Assembly (NCBI GenBank): GCA_025504975.1
Contig: JANUWI010000021.1
Location: forward strand, 496,001-560,000
Source: Plenodomus lindquistii
Lineage: Eukaryota > Ascomycota > Dothideomycetes > Pleosporales > Leptosphaeriaceae
Length of the DNA stretch: 64,000 nt
Direction of reading: 5' to 3'
Below the pieces are notes generated by a model, which ran no database searches, had not been told where the DNA came from, and was given only the letters and a program-made list of their open reading frames with translations. Position numbers and translations under genes: made by a program. This document shows positions 44,891 to 56,526 of the stretch, piece after piece (position 1 is the first letter of the stretch; each line of letters starts with the position of its first letter).

Positions 44891-47287
44891 AGACTTCGAG
44901 AATCGATCTGCGCTGAAATCTGAGCTTCCGCGTCCTTGCACATCCCAACGGTTAATGGGGAAGTCATGGAGACGTTAAGGGAGCATAAGCGGAGCAATAT
45001 GGGGGCACGACTGTTTTGGAATTGGTGAGAGACATTGACGGGAGATGCGGAATTTGATTGAAGGGTTAAGGTTGTGTAAATAGGCACTTCTGAACAACAC
45101 ATCCTTTGTTCTTCATCCCTTAACTAAGCTTATTTCTCCACCTCTATCGTTTACGCCAAGTGCAAGACTACTCTATGCATCCATTCTTGTTTGTTGATTC
45201 GCTACCTCTACTTCTGCAGTTCCTAGAAGCCCGCCAATCTGTTTCCAGTACCACATCCAATCTCCGCTCATAGCTCAGTTTTGATCACATCAACGTTTCA
45301 GTTCTTGGTCCCTAGGCCCTCGTTGAGCAGGGGGTGGTTATGCTGTCATGATAGACGTAGAATCGGTCTTGCTTTACAATCATCTGAGGGAAAATTAGGT
45401 ACTATTTTTGAGTGTGGCTGTCGAGAATTATATCTACATGTGCAAATCGAAATCATAGAGCAGGAACATTGTGGGAGGATCGAAGATGAATGGGGATGGA
45501 TCGGCGAAGGCTAGGTGGGTTGAATAAGGCAAGATGAGAAATACAAGGTTATACACTCTCAAATTGTAAGAATCAGCCTCAATCTCTGCGTAGGAATTGG
45601 ATGTACGACTAGCTCTATTAAAGGAATGCAAAGTTCAATGATACAGCGATCAACAATTATTGCTACCACTTCTTTTCGCGAATTTCCTTTCCCTTGCTAG
45701 GGGTTTTCTTTCTGCGTTGCTTGAAAGGGAGTGGTTCAGCTAAGTCAACGAGCAAAAGTCGTGTGAGTAAAGTAATATTTAATAATTTAAACATTTTAAC
45801 AGATCTTCGTGAGTAGAGCTACCAGCTGCGGAAATACCCTATTTCTCAGCGATCCTAAAGAACAAGCTGATCAACGGCTATGTATAATGCGTATACAGCT
45901 AGCACTACAAGGCTCTCCGTACTATTTAGCAGCTAATTGATCTATGTTGATACACGAAAAAGGCATAGACTACATTTTTGTGCGTAAGCATTGTGATCTT
46001 AGGAAGTGCTCGTTCTCCACTCATAACGGCCCTGTAGCTTCTTCGTCACGATCTTATCTTCCTGCATTGTGTGGAGTTGCAGGAGAGTCAATGCATATAA
46101 TATTACTTCAAAGAGAGATCTTGACTTATATTTGTAAACTTTACTATTGGTACTCCTAACAAGACATATGGTTCATAGGGTTAAAGTTAGGATAATTGCA
46201 GTAGAGTCTAGACTACAGCATTGCATATATGACTACTGCACGTTAACAGTTCTTTGCATAATTAAAGCCTAACAGTCCGGCTTTAATCTGTGCAAGTAAT
46301 ACTTGTCTTCAAAATACAATGAAGAATAATTGAGAATCAATTTTGATGACAAGGAATCTCGCGGGATCCAGCTCAAGACTACCTAAAAGTCTCCATCTTC
46401 GTCCGCTTGCGTACTGGCAGACCTCACTCGTGACGAAGATCCAATGGCAATGCACCTTTATTAGCAGACTGGAGTATTACCACGGCATTAAACTCCCGCT
46501 GTGTCGGTGCCCTGCCGTTGAAGTTAAATAGCACATAATCTCATTCTCCACTGCTTCACAAGCTGTGCTTCAAGAATCTCCCAAGGCTTCTCTGGCTACC
46601 TTGTGAGCACTTTGCCTAGTATCAGCGGTCGAAATCGCATTCTACGGGTTCAACCTCCTGTCGCGCGACGAAACCCTCAATCTCACGAGTGGAGAAAACA
46701 CAACCACCCGCTATTTCCATGATCTTGATTAATGCGCAAAGCCGCAGCGTGCCATCTACCACCTACAAAAAAGTCCATCACCGCCGTACATGCACATGGT
46801 TTGTTACGAAATTACTGTGAAGACATGGACTATTGCACTACAAGTGAATCTGCAAAGGACCCGGCGACTACCACCGGTGGAGACTAGGCAAGGCTTGGGG
46901 GCAGACATCATTGCGCAGCTTCAAGGACGACAGCTTGATCGTTCACAAGTCTTCACACACAAGATCAGGCTCACAGTTCACTCCAATGGAATCAATTTTT
47001 TTCTCAGGAAATACAAAAACACCCCGCCAAGACACACGCTGCGCACAGCCATGTCAAAATCCACACGAGACCAACGAGATAGCCGTTATGTCCGTTCCAA
47101 CCCAGGTCCTATCGAGGAGAAGTCGCCATTGGTTCAAGAGTCTAGCAGAATACCCATACCACACCACACACATCCCGAGATGGCACGATTGAAGGCTTTC
47201 CAAAGTGCAGGTTGGCCGTGTAGCGAGGAAGAAGAAGTGTCGATTGCGGTAGACGGGAGGTTGAAGACCAGACGGGAGGTCTCAGCT
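44891..47287. other. Gene-poor stretch, partly AT-rich
   Basis: Nothing assignable. A decayed coding-like stretch on the plus strand at 45820-46160 has stops. The plus-strand open frame at 46790-47563 overlaps the better-supported minus-strand gene and has no domain. Confidence 0.4.
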
Positions 47288-47554
47288 TCACAAGAGCCGA
47301 CGCTCGATATAGCGCCACACGTAGGCTGCAAGCACTGGAAGCGCGATGAACAGGGTCAAAGCGTCGAACAGGCGTCCGATCCGCTCCATACGTGCGACGT
47401 CAGAACCACAAGCAGGGGGGGCTTCGTTAACGGTTTCGATAACGGTTTCGTAGACGACTCCGTAGTGCTCCCTGGCATAATCATCGCAGATCGCGGAGAC
47501 CGCCGAGAAGGCCGCGACGCAGTCATCCCAGCTGGCGTTGGACGTGGAAGACAT
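47288..47554 (-). CDS. Small C-terminally anchored membrane peptide, 88 aa
   Basis: The start chosen is the internal ATG at 47554 (MSSTSNASWDD), because the frame upstream is Pro/His-rich and un-protein-like. The N-terminal two thirds are soluble and acidic (DDYAREHYGVVYETVIETVNEA). A single hydrophobic segment (LFDALTLFIALPVLAAYVW, about residues 63-81) is followed by a basic end, YIERRLL. This is the layout of a tail-anchored protein with the N-terminus in the cytosol. It lies head to head with the gene at 47923. Family unknown. Confidence 0.55.
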   Translation of the reverse strand: MSSTSNASWDDCVAAFSAVSAICDDYAREHYGVVYETVIETVNEAPPACGSDVARMERIGRLFDALTLFIALPVLAAYVWRYIERRLL

Positions 47555-47922
47555 TCGGAGTGACGAAGATGGTGTTGGTGGTAAAGGTGCAAGGTTTTGA
47601 TGATGAGGAAGAAGGTGTTGGTGATGCCTTGCAGGAAGGGGAAGATTTTGGGATGCAAGAGGAGGTGCAGGTTGACCCTCTGGCTCGACACACGGGATGA
47701 TTATAAGCACACGGACTAGCCTGAAAGAAAATGTGTTTGCGAGACTAGAACATGCCAGAGGACAGCCGAATTTGATCCTCACACTGTTTGGTTATGCATC
47801 GTTGCGGGCAAGTGTAACAAGCAAACATGCAAGAACAACGAAACAAAGCGCGCAAGCAATGATTCACCGCAACTTTGATTCTAGAAACAAGCCGTCGGTA
47901 AAACCAATGCAGGGCCGCGGCA
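47555..47922. promoter_or_regulatory. Divergent intergenic region between two genes
   Basis: A 368-bp gap separates two genes transcribed away from each other, so it probably contains both promoters. No specific site is certain. Confidence 0.4.
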
Positions 47923-48545
47923 ATGCACATCGACCTCAACCAACCATTCCGCACGACACCTGAAGTATCTCCATCGTCTTCGTCGTCTGCGTCGTTGCGG
48001 TCAGAAGCTATGGATTTGCTCGAGACTCCACACAGTATGCACATCAAGGACAAGCCTTCAGACGAGCTTTGCGATCTCCACCTCCGACTCACTCCCACCG
48101 CTGAGGATGTGGAGAACTATCCCGAATATGCGCGGCGAAAAGTGCGGGCCTACTATCTACGGTTCGGCGTCTGTCCACCAGAGTTCCCGCACGGGTTTAA
48201 CCAGATTCCAATAAACCATACATTGCGAGAGTGGGTCGAAGAGGTGGGATCCCAGGCTGTAACCTTTCATTTCAGCGTAGGAAGCAAAGACGGTATCGGA
48301 CGGTGGGAAGGGCGCATCGGGGTGAACGCTGATGATCTGTGGAGCAAACGAGCTGCAAAGTACGACGAGGCGATGCAGGCTGGAGATGGGCGCGTGCTCA
48401 CAACATGGGTTGACGATGAGTTTGTAGTTGCAGATACCGATGATGGCGAGCACGGCGGGGGTGAGACTTCCAAGAGCGGGGGGGAGGAAAAGAATGAGTT
48501 GGAGACGAATGAGGAGGATGAGGAGGAGGAGGAGGAGGAGGAGGA

Positions 48546-48584
<39 letters not shown>

Positions 48585-49185
48585 TGAGAGGTTCGAATGG
48601 GAAGAGATCAAGAGCGTTGTCGCTGGCAAGCTTACAACCTGGCTCAATTACGTGCGGAGGTTTTCAGTCGGCAGCTTGGACCAAGAAGAGGATGGAGAGG
48701 AGAAGCAGGAGGAGACGGTATCCGGCAATTCAGCAACAACACCGACGCGTTCGCAGCAGAGCCACCAGATGTCTTCTCCCTTTGTCCCGCTTCCTGAGTC
48801 GTCAACACCCTCGCGAGTACCAGATAGAGTAGGGCCGTCTCAGAATGGTGGAACGTCCGCACAAGCTCCAGCACTTTCGCCCACAGCCGCACCCGTAACC
48901 CCAGAAGCATCGGGTCGGGCTCAGCAGCCAGAGTCAGGGCCTGCAACCCCCATGGAGGAGAGCTTGATGATGCGAGGCCTCCGCAGGGTCTCGGAGGTTG
49001 CTCCACAGGCAGGGGCTCACGTCAGGGCTGGAATGGCCTGGCTTGCAGAGGAGATTGAGCGGATGGATCCACATGGGGATGAGAGACAAGCGCACAGGGA
49101 TGCGATGCAGGAGGTGGAAGAATCGGAGAAGGAGGGTGCTGAAGATGAGAATGCGAGGGCTGGCGAGAAGCGGAAGCGAACTTGA
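47923..49185 (+). CDS. Acidic, low-complexity protein, 420 aa, with C-terminal basic NLS
   Basis: A single open exon from ATG 47923 to TGA. Residues 40-170 look folded (Trp/Phe/Tyr-bearing, for example AYYLRFGVCPPEFPHGF and FHFSVGSKDGIGRWEG). Residues 197-222 are an unbroken Glu/Asp run with 14 consecutive Asp, encoded by GAG and GAC microsatellites. A short Trp-containing helix (WEEIKSVVAGKLTTWLNYV) follows. Residues 255-345 are Pro/Ser/Thr-rich. The C-terminus ends KRKRT, a likely nuclear localisation signal. The pattern suggests a nuclear, histone- or chromatin-interacting protein, but no family is recognised. The microsatellites make its length prone to vary. Confidence 0.72.
48511..48588. 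repeat. Coding (GAG)n(GAC)n microsatellite
   Basis: Runs of GAG/GAT triplets pass into about 14 GAC triplets. They encode the acidic tract of the 47923 gene. Confidence 0.92.
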
Positions 49186-51414
49186 GGGTGAGCGATGGGT
49201 CCAGGCCTGACATGCGCGGTAGATTGATTGGGCGTGGAGAGATTTGATGCCGGGATCGATGCATGTATGATAGTCAAGTGCCGAACCGGTAAACAATCTA
49301 CGCGAACAGGCGCAGGCTGAAGAACAGCTTGTACGATGTGTTACCAACATGCGACATAGGCCAAGTCTTGATTACTCACAACATGGATCCAGCATACCTG
49401 AGTGAGTGAGCGACAGGGCTCATCTGCCATCGTGATCGATTAGTCGCACGTCATGCCTCAACCGGATCGCATAGCTTGACAAGATTTCTACCCATGTCCT
49501 CCGCTACCAGGGGCTCCGTGAGAATGAGTTCATCGGCCGCGAGTTCGTTGTGAATAGGCCCTAACCTCCTGCGATCCTCTTTGGTGCACTAGTAGAAGAT
49601 GACGCGAGTTCATGACTTCGCCTTTTCAAAGCAGCCGCCGCCGATACAGACAACGCTGATCGCAGGGAGCACCACGGGCAAGAGACTGCTTCTTGCCCAC
49701 GCGCTGCTCTGCCACCACACGTCTCCGCTTCCGTCCCCAGAGTTCTCGTCATCCTAGTCTGCTTCCCTGACTCCTTCAAACTCATGTGCAGCTTTCGTCT
49801 TCTTCTTCCTTTGATCCTTCGACCCATCGTCGTCAGGCTTGTCGGTGGAACCTCAAGAGGTCATCGGAGGGCGTTGAGATGATTGAAGCGGATCGATGAC
49901 TTCAATCTCAAGATTGCAACTCACCGCTCCGGGCAGCCTGCAGGCTACCAGAGTAGGCCGTTGTGATCCTTCCGTATTTTAAGTGGCAACCACGTCTCTC
50001 GTAGGCACATCCGTCCTTCTCCTTGCCCTCAACGGTGTTACCGATTTGAGAACTTGAAAGGTCTCTTCAGGGAGGGCGACGGGCGTTTTGTAGGTTCCCC
50101 GGCAAGCGAAGTGATCGGCGAAGACGAGTTTGAGGACGAACGAGGACGGAAGGGCTTCGAGAGCGCGATGGTTGACGGGGATGACACGCGGAGTGGTTTG
50201 CTGAAGAAGAAGTTGGGTCCAGCTTGCCGTGAGGTCTCGAGCAACAGGGGGCAGGGTGTGCAGGCGGGGTGGCGGACAGGCCTTTGCCATGTCCGGGCTC
50301 GAGTGTCGGCATGTGTTTCGCGGTGCTGCACGCCGAGTTCTGTTCGCACGCGATCGTGTCTTTGCGCGTGGTAGGGCGCGTATCGTACTGTTTGTGATGG
50401 CGGTACTCGTTGAGGTGGGAAGGACCTGCACGATGCCCTTGCAGAAACCTTGGGTCTGTGCTTGCGCTCGGGCATGGTCATCTCGTTTGCATCGATGACG
50501 TTGTCCACGCCATGGCTGACAGCGAACCAGCATCAAATGAATAGAGTAAATCGAAAGTGACGGCAGCAAGCTGTATTGATGTAGGCTTAGGGTAGTGCGG
50601 CACGAGCTAAGGAGCATGGAGACTTCTGCAGTTGATCCATGACAAAAAAATGAGCTGCCTCGAAGGAGGTTAGGTTAGCGCCACCAAGGTGGCTCATTTT
50701 TTCGGTCACAGGGGTGAGAGTGCGCCGGTTAGCACGGCGTTCGGCCTGTCACTCCCGAGTCTTGATGACTAGTGCTGATGCAGGACCCCCACGCGACGTC
50801 TTCCCAGCCACATTGGAATTTCGTCTTAGTCGACGCGCTGAATAACCTTGCATCTCGCATACATGTCCAGTAATGCTAGAAGCTACCGACAAGGTCAACT
50901 GCACGCGCCATGTTCCAACACGCATAACATCAGGTTTTAGTCGTGTTAAGCTGCTACAAGACCCACAAGTGGATTTGTTCTTGATCTTAACGCTAGTAAA
51001 TAGCGAATAGGACGCTGTCTCCATACACACTGCGATTGTCCACAGGCCTAGAAGATGCTCATTTGTGGTCTTGACCCGACTACCAAGGGGTTTAGGATGG
51101 TCTTGAAGCTTTCCTCCGCTGCGAGTGATTGAAAGGATGGTGATTCGCAATCCTAGTATGCTGTGGATAAAGACCAGTCGATGAATGCCACAGTGACGTG
51201 ACTGCCTCTGGAGGGTCTTGTAGAAGACTGGTCCTTTGCTGCTTGCAGCTAGCAGTTACATGTCACGTGATTGCTTGGATGCACCTATTTTCACAGCGCC
51301 GTAGAGCGCACATTCATTTTGTGGGGTAAGAAGCTTAAAGTATTTCATGCGCACACAATGTTGGGAGCATAATACATACAATAGCGTGAGACAAATTCTC
51401 CGGCCAAATTAAGT
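49186..51414. other. Intergenic, no supportable gene
   Basis: Long but domain-free frames lie on both strands (49979-50617 minus is the longest) in Arg/Pro/Thr-rich, GC-rich sequence. A small hairpin is listed separately. Confidence 0.35.
50645..50702. repeat. Short foldback, 11-bp arms with nested hairpin
   Basis: AAAAAATGAGC (50645-50655) pairs with GCTCATTTTTT (50692-50702), and inside it GCCACC..GGTGGC forms a second stem. Its function is unknown; it could be a tiny MITE-like remnant. Confidence 0.6.
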
Positions 51415-52362
51415 CTACCTTCTCCTGCTTCGTCTCGGCCACTTACATCCCTTTGCTCTACATGCACAGGCAAATTCGACCTCGCTCCAAAATCCGGCGC
51501 CATAATCCACGGTGATCTCATCATTTTCTGCAATGTTTCTTAAGACCTCAACCGCAATCCTGGCCTCGTCCCCGACCCGCTTGATCGTAAACACTGTGTT
51601 CGGGTTACAGCTGTGGTTCATGCATCTTGTCCAGCTACCAGCAGGCTCCGCGTCGATCTCAAAGTCAAAATATACCTTCTTGTCGGCTGGCTGCGGAGCT
51701 ACGCCTGCCTCTTGTAGCAGAACATTATTGGGTGTGCTGGATGTAAAACTGTACTTGAAGGCCCCCGGCGCATCACTCGCAGGCTTGATGTGCCCGATAT
51801 ACTCACCAATTACGTCGCCCACGGAGAATGCGCTTCGTGAATAGGCGCCATCACCAATTGCAGTATTGATGTGCCTCATTTCAATGTGTTTACCAATCCA
51901 ACGCTTTGTAACCCTGTTCTGCCACGCCGCCCGTGTACATTTGCAGAGATTTGCCTGTCCTCTCGCCTTTATGGTCATGGCGGGTGTGGGACATCCCTTT
52001 CCAAAACACTCCAATAGCTTCTCGCAGACTTTCCAGTTGCTCTTGTTCCCGTAGGTTATAGCTTTGCAGATAGGCCTCTTCCATGATTCCCTCATTTTTG
52101 CTGTACGTGCCACCTCGCGAAAATCGAAAAGGGCAGCGCGGGCTGCGTCGCGCGGCCATTCAAGGTGTGGGGGCCAGAGACTTGGTCGGCCAAGTCCATC
52201 CCAGTCCGACTTGTGGAAGTGATTCTTTTGGATTTGGCTAAAGGGGACGGGGGCGTTGTTACGCGCGAGGGGCAAGCGGGCCAACGGGCGGTGGCGTCGC
52301 GGTTTCCGGTGGCTGGGGGGACGAGGTTTGCGAGTCGGTCGTGGTTGAGAAGATTTCGGCAT
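51415..52362 (-). CDS. SET-domain protein (putative lysine methyltransferase)
   Basis: The 315-residue frame starts at ATG 52362 (complement). SET hallmarks appear in order: DGAYSRSAFSVGDVIGEYIG (171-190, N-SET strand and Gly-rich turn), RCMNHSCNPNT (246-256, the NHSC pseudoknot motif contributing to cofactor binding), and NDEITVDYG (280-288, catalytic Tyr287). Cysteines follow at 299, 301 and 306 (CACRAKGC), like a post-SET zinc site. Cysteines at 99, 113, 119, 124, 140 and 142 may form a pre-SET cluster. The N-terminal 35 residues are Arg/Pro-rich and probably disordered or nuclear-targeting. Expected reaction: S-adenosylmethionine-dependent methylation of lysine on histones or another protein. 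Fungi carry many short lineage-specific SET proteins whose substrates are unknown; this looks like one of them. Confidence 0.82.
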   Translation of the reverse strand: MPKSSQPRPTRKPRPPSHRKPRRHRPLARLPLARNNAPVPFSQIQKNHFHKSDWDGLGRPSLWPPHLEWPRDAARAALFDFREVARTAKMRESWKRPICKAITYGNKSNWKVCEKLLECFGKGCPTPAMTIKARGQANLCKCTRAAWQNRVTKRWIGKHIEMRHINTAIGDGAYSRSAFSVGDVIGEYIGHIKPASDAPGAFKYSFTSSTPNNVLLQEAGVAPQPADKKVYFDFEIDAEPAGSWTRCMNHSCNPNTVFTIKRVGDEARIAVEVLRNIAENDEITVDYGAGFWSEVEFACACRAKGCKWPRRSRRR

Positions 52363-55300
52363 GGCTGGGATGTGGAAGGGAGAATGGGGAGTTGAGGATC
52401 ACGCTGAGGCGGGTTGGCAAAGCTTCAGGTGATAGCGTGTCTCATTAAAGGAGTTCAAAGCTGCCGAATTGAGTCGAGGCGGGAGGCAACAGACTGGCAC
52501 ACGATAAGTGGCTGACACTACCAACAGAGATGTTACGAAAGGACCGCAGTCACCCACGTGCCACACAGCTTGCCGGTAATGGGCCACAGGAAAAGTTGGT
52601 TGAAAGAGCGCGAGTAAAGTCGAAGACGCGATGCTGCGCAGTCTCTGGTAGGAGATTAAGTACGGCACTGCAGGATTCAGGATTATGGCTTGTGCTCCCA
52701 GGACGGCAGACGGATTGAGAAGCCAGCCTATCAGTGTCCGTGACGCCTAATGAAGGATCCATAAAATTCATGCGCCGGAAGATAGAGAATTAAAAGTGAC
52801 TTGCTTTTTCTTGTCGACTGGCCAGTGAGTAAATCGTCGATTCCCATTCACCGTGAGCAAACATGGCTATGTTCACGGTAGATACCATAGAGTGCGATCA
52901 AGATAGTCGACACTAATTTTGTTGTATGAGAAAAGTGGAGTAAAAGTGTAATGTGTTGAATCTGACAAGTGGGCTATCTATATAACCCATTGGCTAGTCC
53001 TATTTCTGGTGAGTAAACAATCCTCCTCCGCCATTACCTCCCGAGTTGGCGTAGCCAAGTAGGTGCTAAGGATGAACCAACCTTCTAACAGTTTTTAGCA
53101 AGGTGGCCAAGTATGCCCATATTAACATCTAGAATACCACGTCTTGTTTAAAGATTTGCACACGCTGGACAATAGGAGAAACATTGTTTACAACATGGCT
53201 CGGGTTCCTCGTCGTAACAACCATCCAAGTCACCTCTCTATAAATCACATGTCAGCGCGGCGCACCCACCCAATTATATGCCCTCCGCGAGCTAGTATTT
53301 TTCACTAGAACTTTGTATCAAAGAGACAAGGTTTCTAATTATAGCATCCATTTGTTACGCGACTTGCGATGCGAGAGAAGGAATAAGTTAGTAGTGTAGA
53401 ATCAGCTTAGGCAGCTGCTTAATGTGTGTGTGCACGTCTGTTGCAAAGGCGTAGTCAGTGTCTCGATAGGATAGAGGAGGTAAATGCTAGGGTTGCGGGG
53501 GTAGAAGAGGAGTAGTTAGGGCGCTGAGCGTTAAATTAGAGCCAGGACATCGCGTTTAGTTCTACGCGCGAAATCTCACTCTAATCGCAACAGGCAGATG
53601 CGTTGTAAGCCAGAGCGACAACAGCGTCTTGATCCTGCCAAACACCAACGCAGCTTGTTCACATGGCTGCATACCCACTACTGCCATTGCAGATGGCTGC
53701 AGGGGACAATGAATACCGTGACCTTCGGATACCCAATCGTCAGTCTAGCACTGGGAGTTCAACCACATTCAACACCACCCATGACAACTCCACACCACTA
53801 CATTAAATCTTAGCTGCACCTATCTGGATCTCTGCGCAGTACAAAACTCTATACACTATATATCTAGCCAGGTACAAAATAGGCGTTGCTGGATAATAGC
53901 AAAGGAGCAGAAGCTAAGATAGGTGTGAGTAGTATCTTAAGGTTCTTCGGCACGGAAAGATAATCTTCAGCCTTAGCAGAGCTCTGAATAGCTAATGCTT
54001 CTTGGCTGCGGGCAGCTATTTCCGGCACGGAGGGGGTTTCCTCCAAAACTTTGGTGTTCCTGGCCGTGCGCAGGCTAGCGGCTTGGCTAATGATTAGCCC
54101 TACTCGAGCTTCGTCATGTGCCCACGCTTCGCGCCAAGATGCATGTACGAGTCGCCTCAGCTGTGCCCATATCCAATGCCTGTCCCGCCTATATCCCCCA
54201 CCTCAAGGCTAGCAGTCCACCAACTAAACCTATGGTAGCGTACGTACTATTTGCTGCTAGCTGCACAACATTGCTAACACGCCACAGTTAGTCCAGCTCT
54301 TAGCGTCAGCTTTAGCTGACAAGGAAGGCGTCCCCCTATCATCGAAGTCCCAGCGCGACTCGCTATAACAACCACCACTCTACTATACATCAAGTGGCAT
54401 GAGGCGGAGCTTGCGCGATGGCGTAAGGACGTCCTTACCTAGGCCTACTTGCCCGCAACAGTCCAATCAGCACCCTCGGCCAATCGGGGCGTTAAGATAG
54501 TGATTGGGTGCCACACATATCGAGTACTTTTTAATTCCCTTGCTGGGCCTACCAGTAACCACCTAGGAAATCGGGCCTTTTGCGTCACCCGACACCACAA
54601 GACACGGCGAATCGGAATTGAGGGCATGTAACAATCTGGGGTGGCAGATCATTGGTCAGAGCATCGTACCAGCACATGTCCAAACTGTCACGAAAAGCTT
54701 ATTCCGACAACAATCCCTTTGACGGTCTCGCAAGCGACCAGCCGTTGTTACAAGCCTGTCGTGGCTCATCTCCAGCACGACCTGAATCGCCGCCATCACG
54801 AGCCTTGTTGCGTCTATTGTCCCTGTCACAGGGATCGGACAATCACGAGCGTCATTCGCCCCTTTCGCAGTAGCTATACTTTAGGTCGTGGAGGGCAGCG
54901 GGTGGCACTCTCGCACGCGCGTGCGCCCCCTGAGGACCATCGAGGAGTACCGTCCGATATCGATAGTACGCAGAGGAATGGCTTGCTGGAACACGTCTGT
55001 TGCGGCGATAGATGCTCGCTGATGAGTATCAATGCGGCTCGCGCCCTCTTGTCCATTGGTCAATGGGACGTTCTACATTGTATGCAAGTGCGAGCTGTGT
55101 CTAGACTTCGCTCTCGCGCACCAACCAACACAAGATTCTGCGATGGGATGTTCAACAATTCGATACTCACTCTCGTCATGTTGAGACTTGCGCTCTGCAA
55201 AACCGACATGCATATGAGGGTGGGTGCAGTTGCTATTCAAGATGGGGAGGTGCAACAATTGTATACTGTGTCGAGCTTCTGCAGGATCTCTCTCGATAAT

Positions 55301-55665
55301 GATAATTTGGATATACTATTTGCTAGTGCCTCGTTCCTCAGCGGTCCTCTCAAATTCTCACAAATCATCATTAGTTATTATAAACACTCATCCCAGTGTC
55401 ATGCCACCACATGCAGCTGTCTTCTAAATCCTAGATTTGAAGTCTACCTACGGCAATTTTTGTTCCGCGGCGCGCTCGCATCCTTGACTGCTTGTGACAC
55501 CAACTGTAACGCGATGGCCCATTTATTTTGTTAGCTACATAAACCCCTCACCCCGCGAGTTGACACACTGTCCTTTCTCTCTTCGCTCTATATTCCTCCG
55601 TGACTTTGGTATTACCCACACTGCACATTTTTCTTCACCAGCCAACAAACCTCCGACAGACAAAG
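52363..55665. other. Long gene-poor stretch with repeat pieces
   Basis: AT-rich at 52780-53420. A repeat piece related to 35.6 kb lies at 53767-53860, and an inverted one at 54030-54090. Short minus- and plus-strand frames around 54445-55534 are domain-free. Confidence 0.4.
53767..54090. repeat. Partner copies of the 35.6-kb dispersed repeat
   Basis: 53767-53860 matches 35628-35720 in direct orientation with RIP-type transitions. Sequence at 54046-54072 matches 35846-35867 in inverted orientation, including a run of about 22 identical bases. Confidence 0.55.
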
Positions 55666-56240
55666 ATGGTCCGTGGCGGTCGTCCAGGAGTACTGAAGGT
55701 CGAGTCGGATTCTGCGCCAAGCAGTCCCCCTGGTATGACAGTCCCTCTACCATCATGCTTCCTCGTTGCTTATATCATGTACTAGAAGCCGAAGGAGCCG
55801 CAACCACTCCAGGACCGGCCCCGTCCTCTACGAAATCTGAAGATGCGGAACCTCAGACGCTCTTCGGGACCAGGATGCTCTTTTCGGGGCCTCTCTTCAG
55901 CCAATCTCAAGCAGACAACGAATCTCAAGCAGACAACGAATCTCAAGCAGCCAACGAAACGCAGAGACGCAGATTCATTTCTTTTGTGGTGACAACTCAC
56001 CAAGAGAAAAAGCTCGCCGCGTGTGAACTCGCACTTGAAAAGGAAGTTGCAAAGACCACCAACATACTTAAAAAGACAATCGACGCATTCGACAGCATTC
56101 TTGCTAGGCTTGAGGACCCAGATAACATTCAAATCCGCAATGTCCAGGGTATCGAGGGTATCCTAAAAGACCTAAAGCAGCAACGCGAGGTGTTTCGCGA
56201 CATGGAAGCGCGGAGTGGTCAAGGACCACTAGGACTATAG
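55666..56240 (+). CDS. Hypothetical coiled-coil protein, two exons, 173 aa
   Basis: Exons 55666-55732 and 55786-56240 are joined across a 53-bp intron (GTATGA...TACTAG) in phase 1. The ATG follows CAAAG. The N-terminal 60 residues are Pro/Ser/Gly-rich and disordered. A three-fold six-residue repeat (QADNES, QADNES, QAANET) follows. The C-terminal 90 residues form a long charged helix (ELALEKEVAKTTNILKKTID, GILKDLKQQREVFRDME) typical of a coiled coil. Function unknown. A 67-bp tandem repeat begins about 95 bp after the stop. Confidence 0.65.
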
Positions 56241-56333
56241 GTACCCCTACTGATTGTGCTCCTTCAGAGTCAGCCGCCGCAGTGTCGGTAGCCAGTGGGA
56301 CGATGGGGACTTTTTCATTTTCGATCCGCAATT

Positions 56334-56526
56334 AAGCAACATGTAACGTCACTCTCAACATCTCTTTTCTACACTCCTTTATGAAATTTGGTCAGCAATC
56401 AAGCAACATGCAAGACCACTCACAACATCTCCTTTCTACACTCGTTTATGAAATTTGGTCAGCAATCAAGCAACATGCAAGGCTACTTACAACATCTCCT
56501 TTCTACACTCCTTTATGAAATTTGGT
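56334..56526. repeat. 67-bp tandem repeat, three copies
   Basis: AAGCAACATG(T/C)AA...TTTATGAAATTTGGT repeats with a 67-bp period at 56334, 56401 and 56468. The copies are over 90% alike except for the first. Non-coding. Confidence 0.88.

Noticed and set aside
46790..47563. 257-codon plus-strand frame
   Set aside because: No domain, odd composition, and it overlaps the minus-strand gene with the clear membrane segment.
49979..50617. 212-codon minus-strand frame
   Set aside because: Arg/Pro/Thr-rich in GC-rich DNA with open frames on several phases; looks like chance.
54641..55534. 297-codon plus-strand frame
   Set aside because: Very Cys/Ser/His-rich with no domain and no codon bias like the accepted genes.
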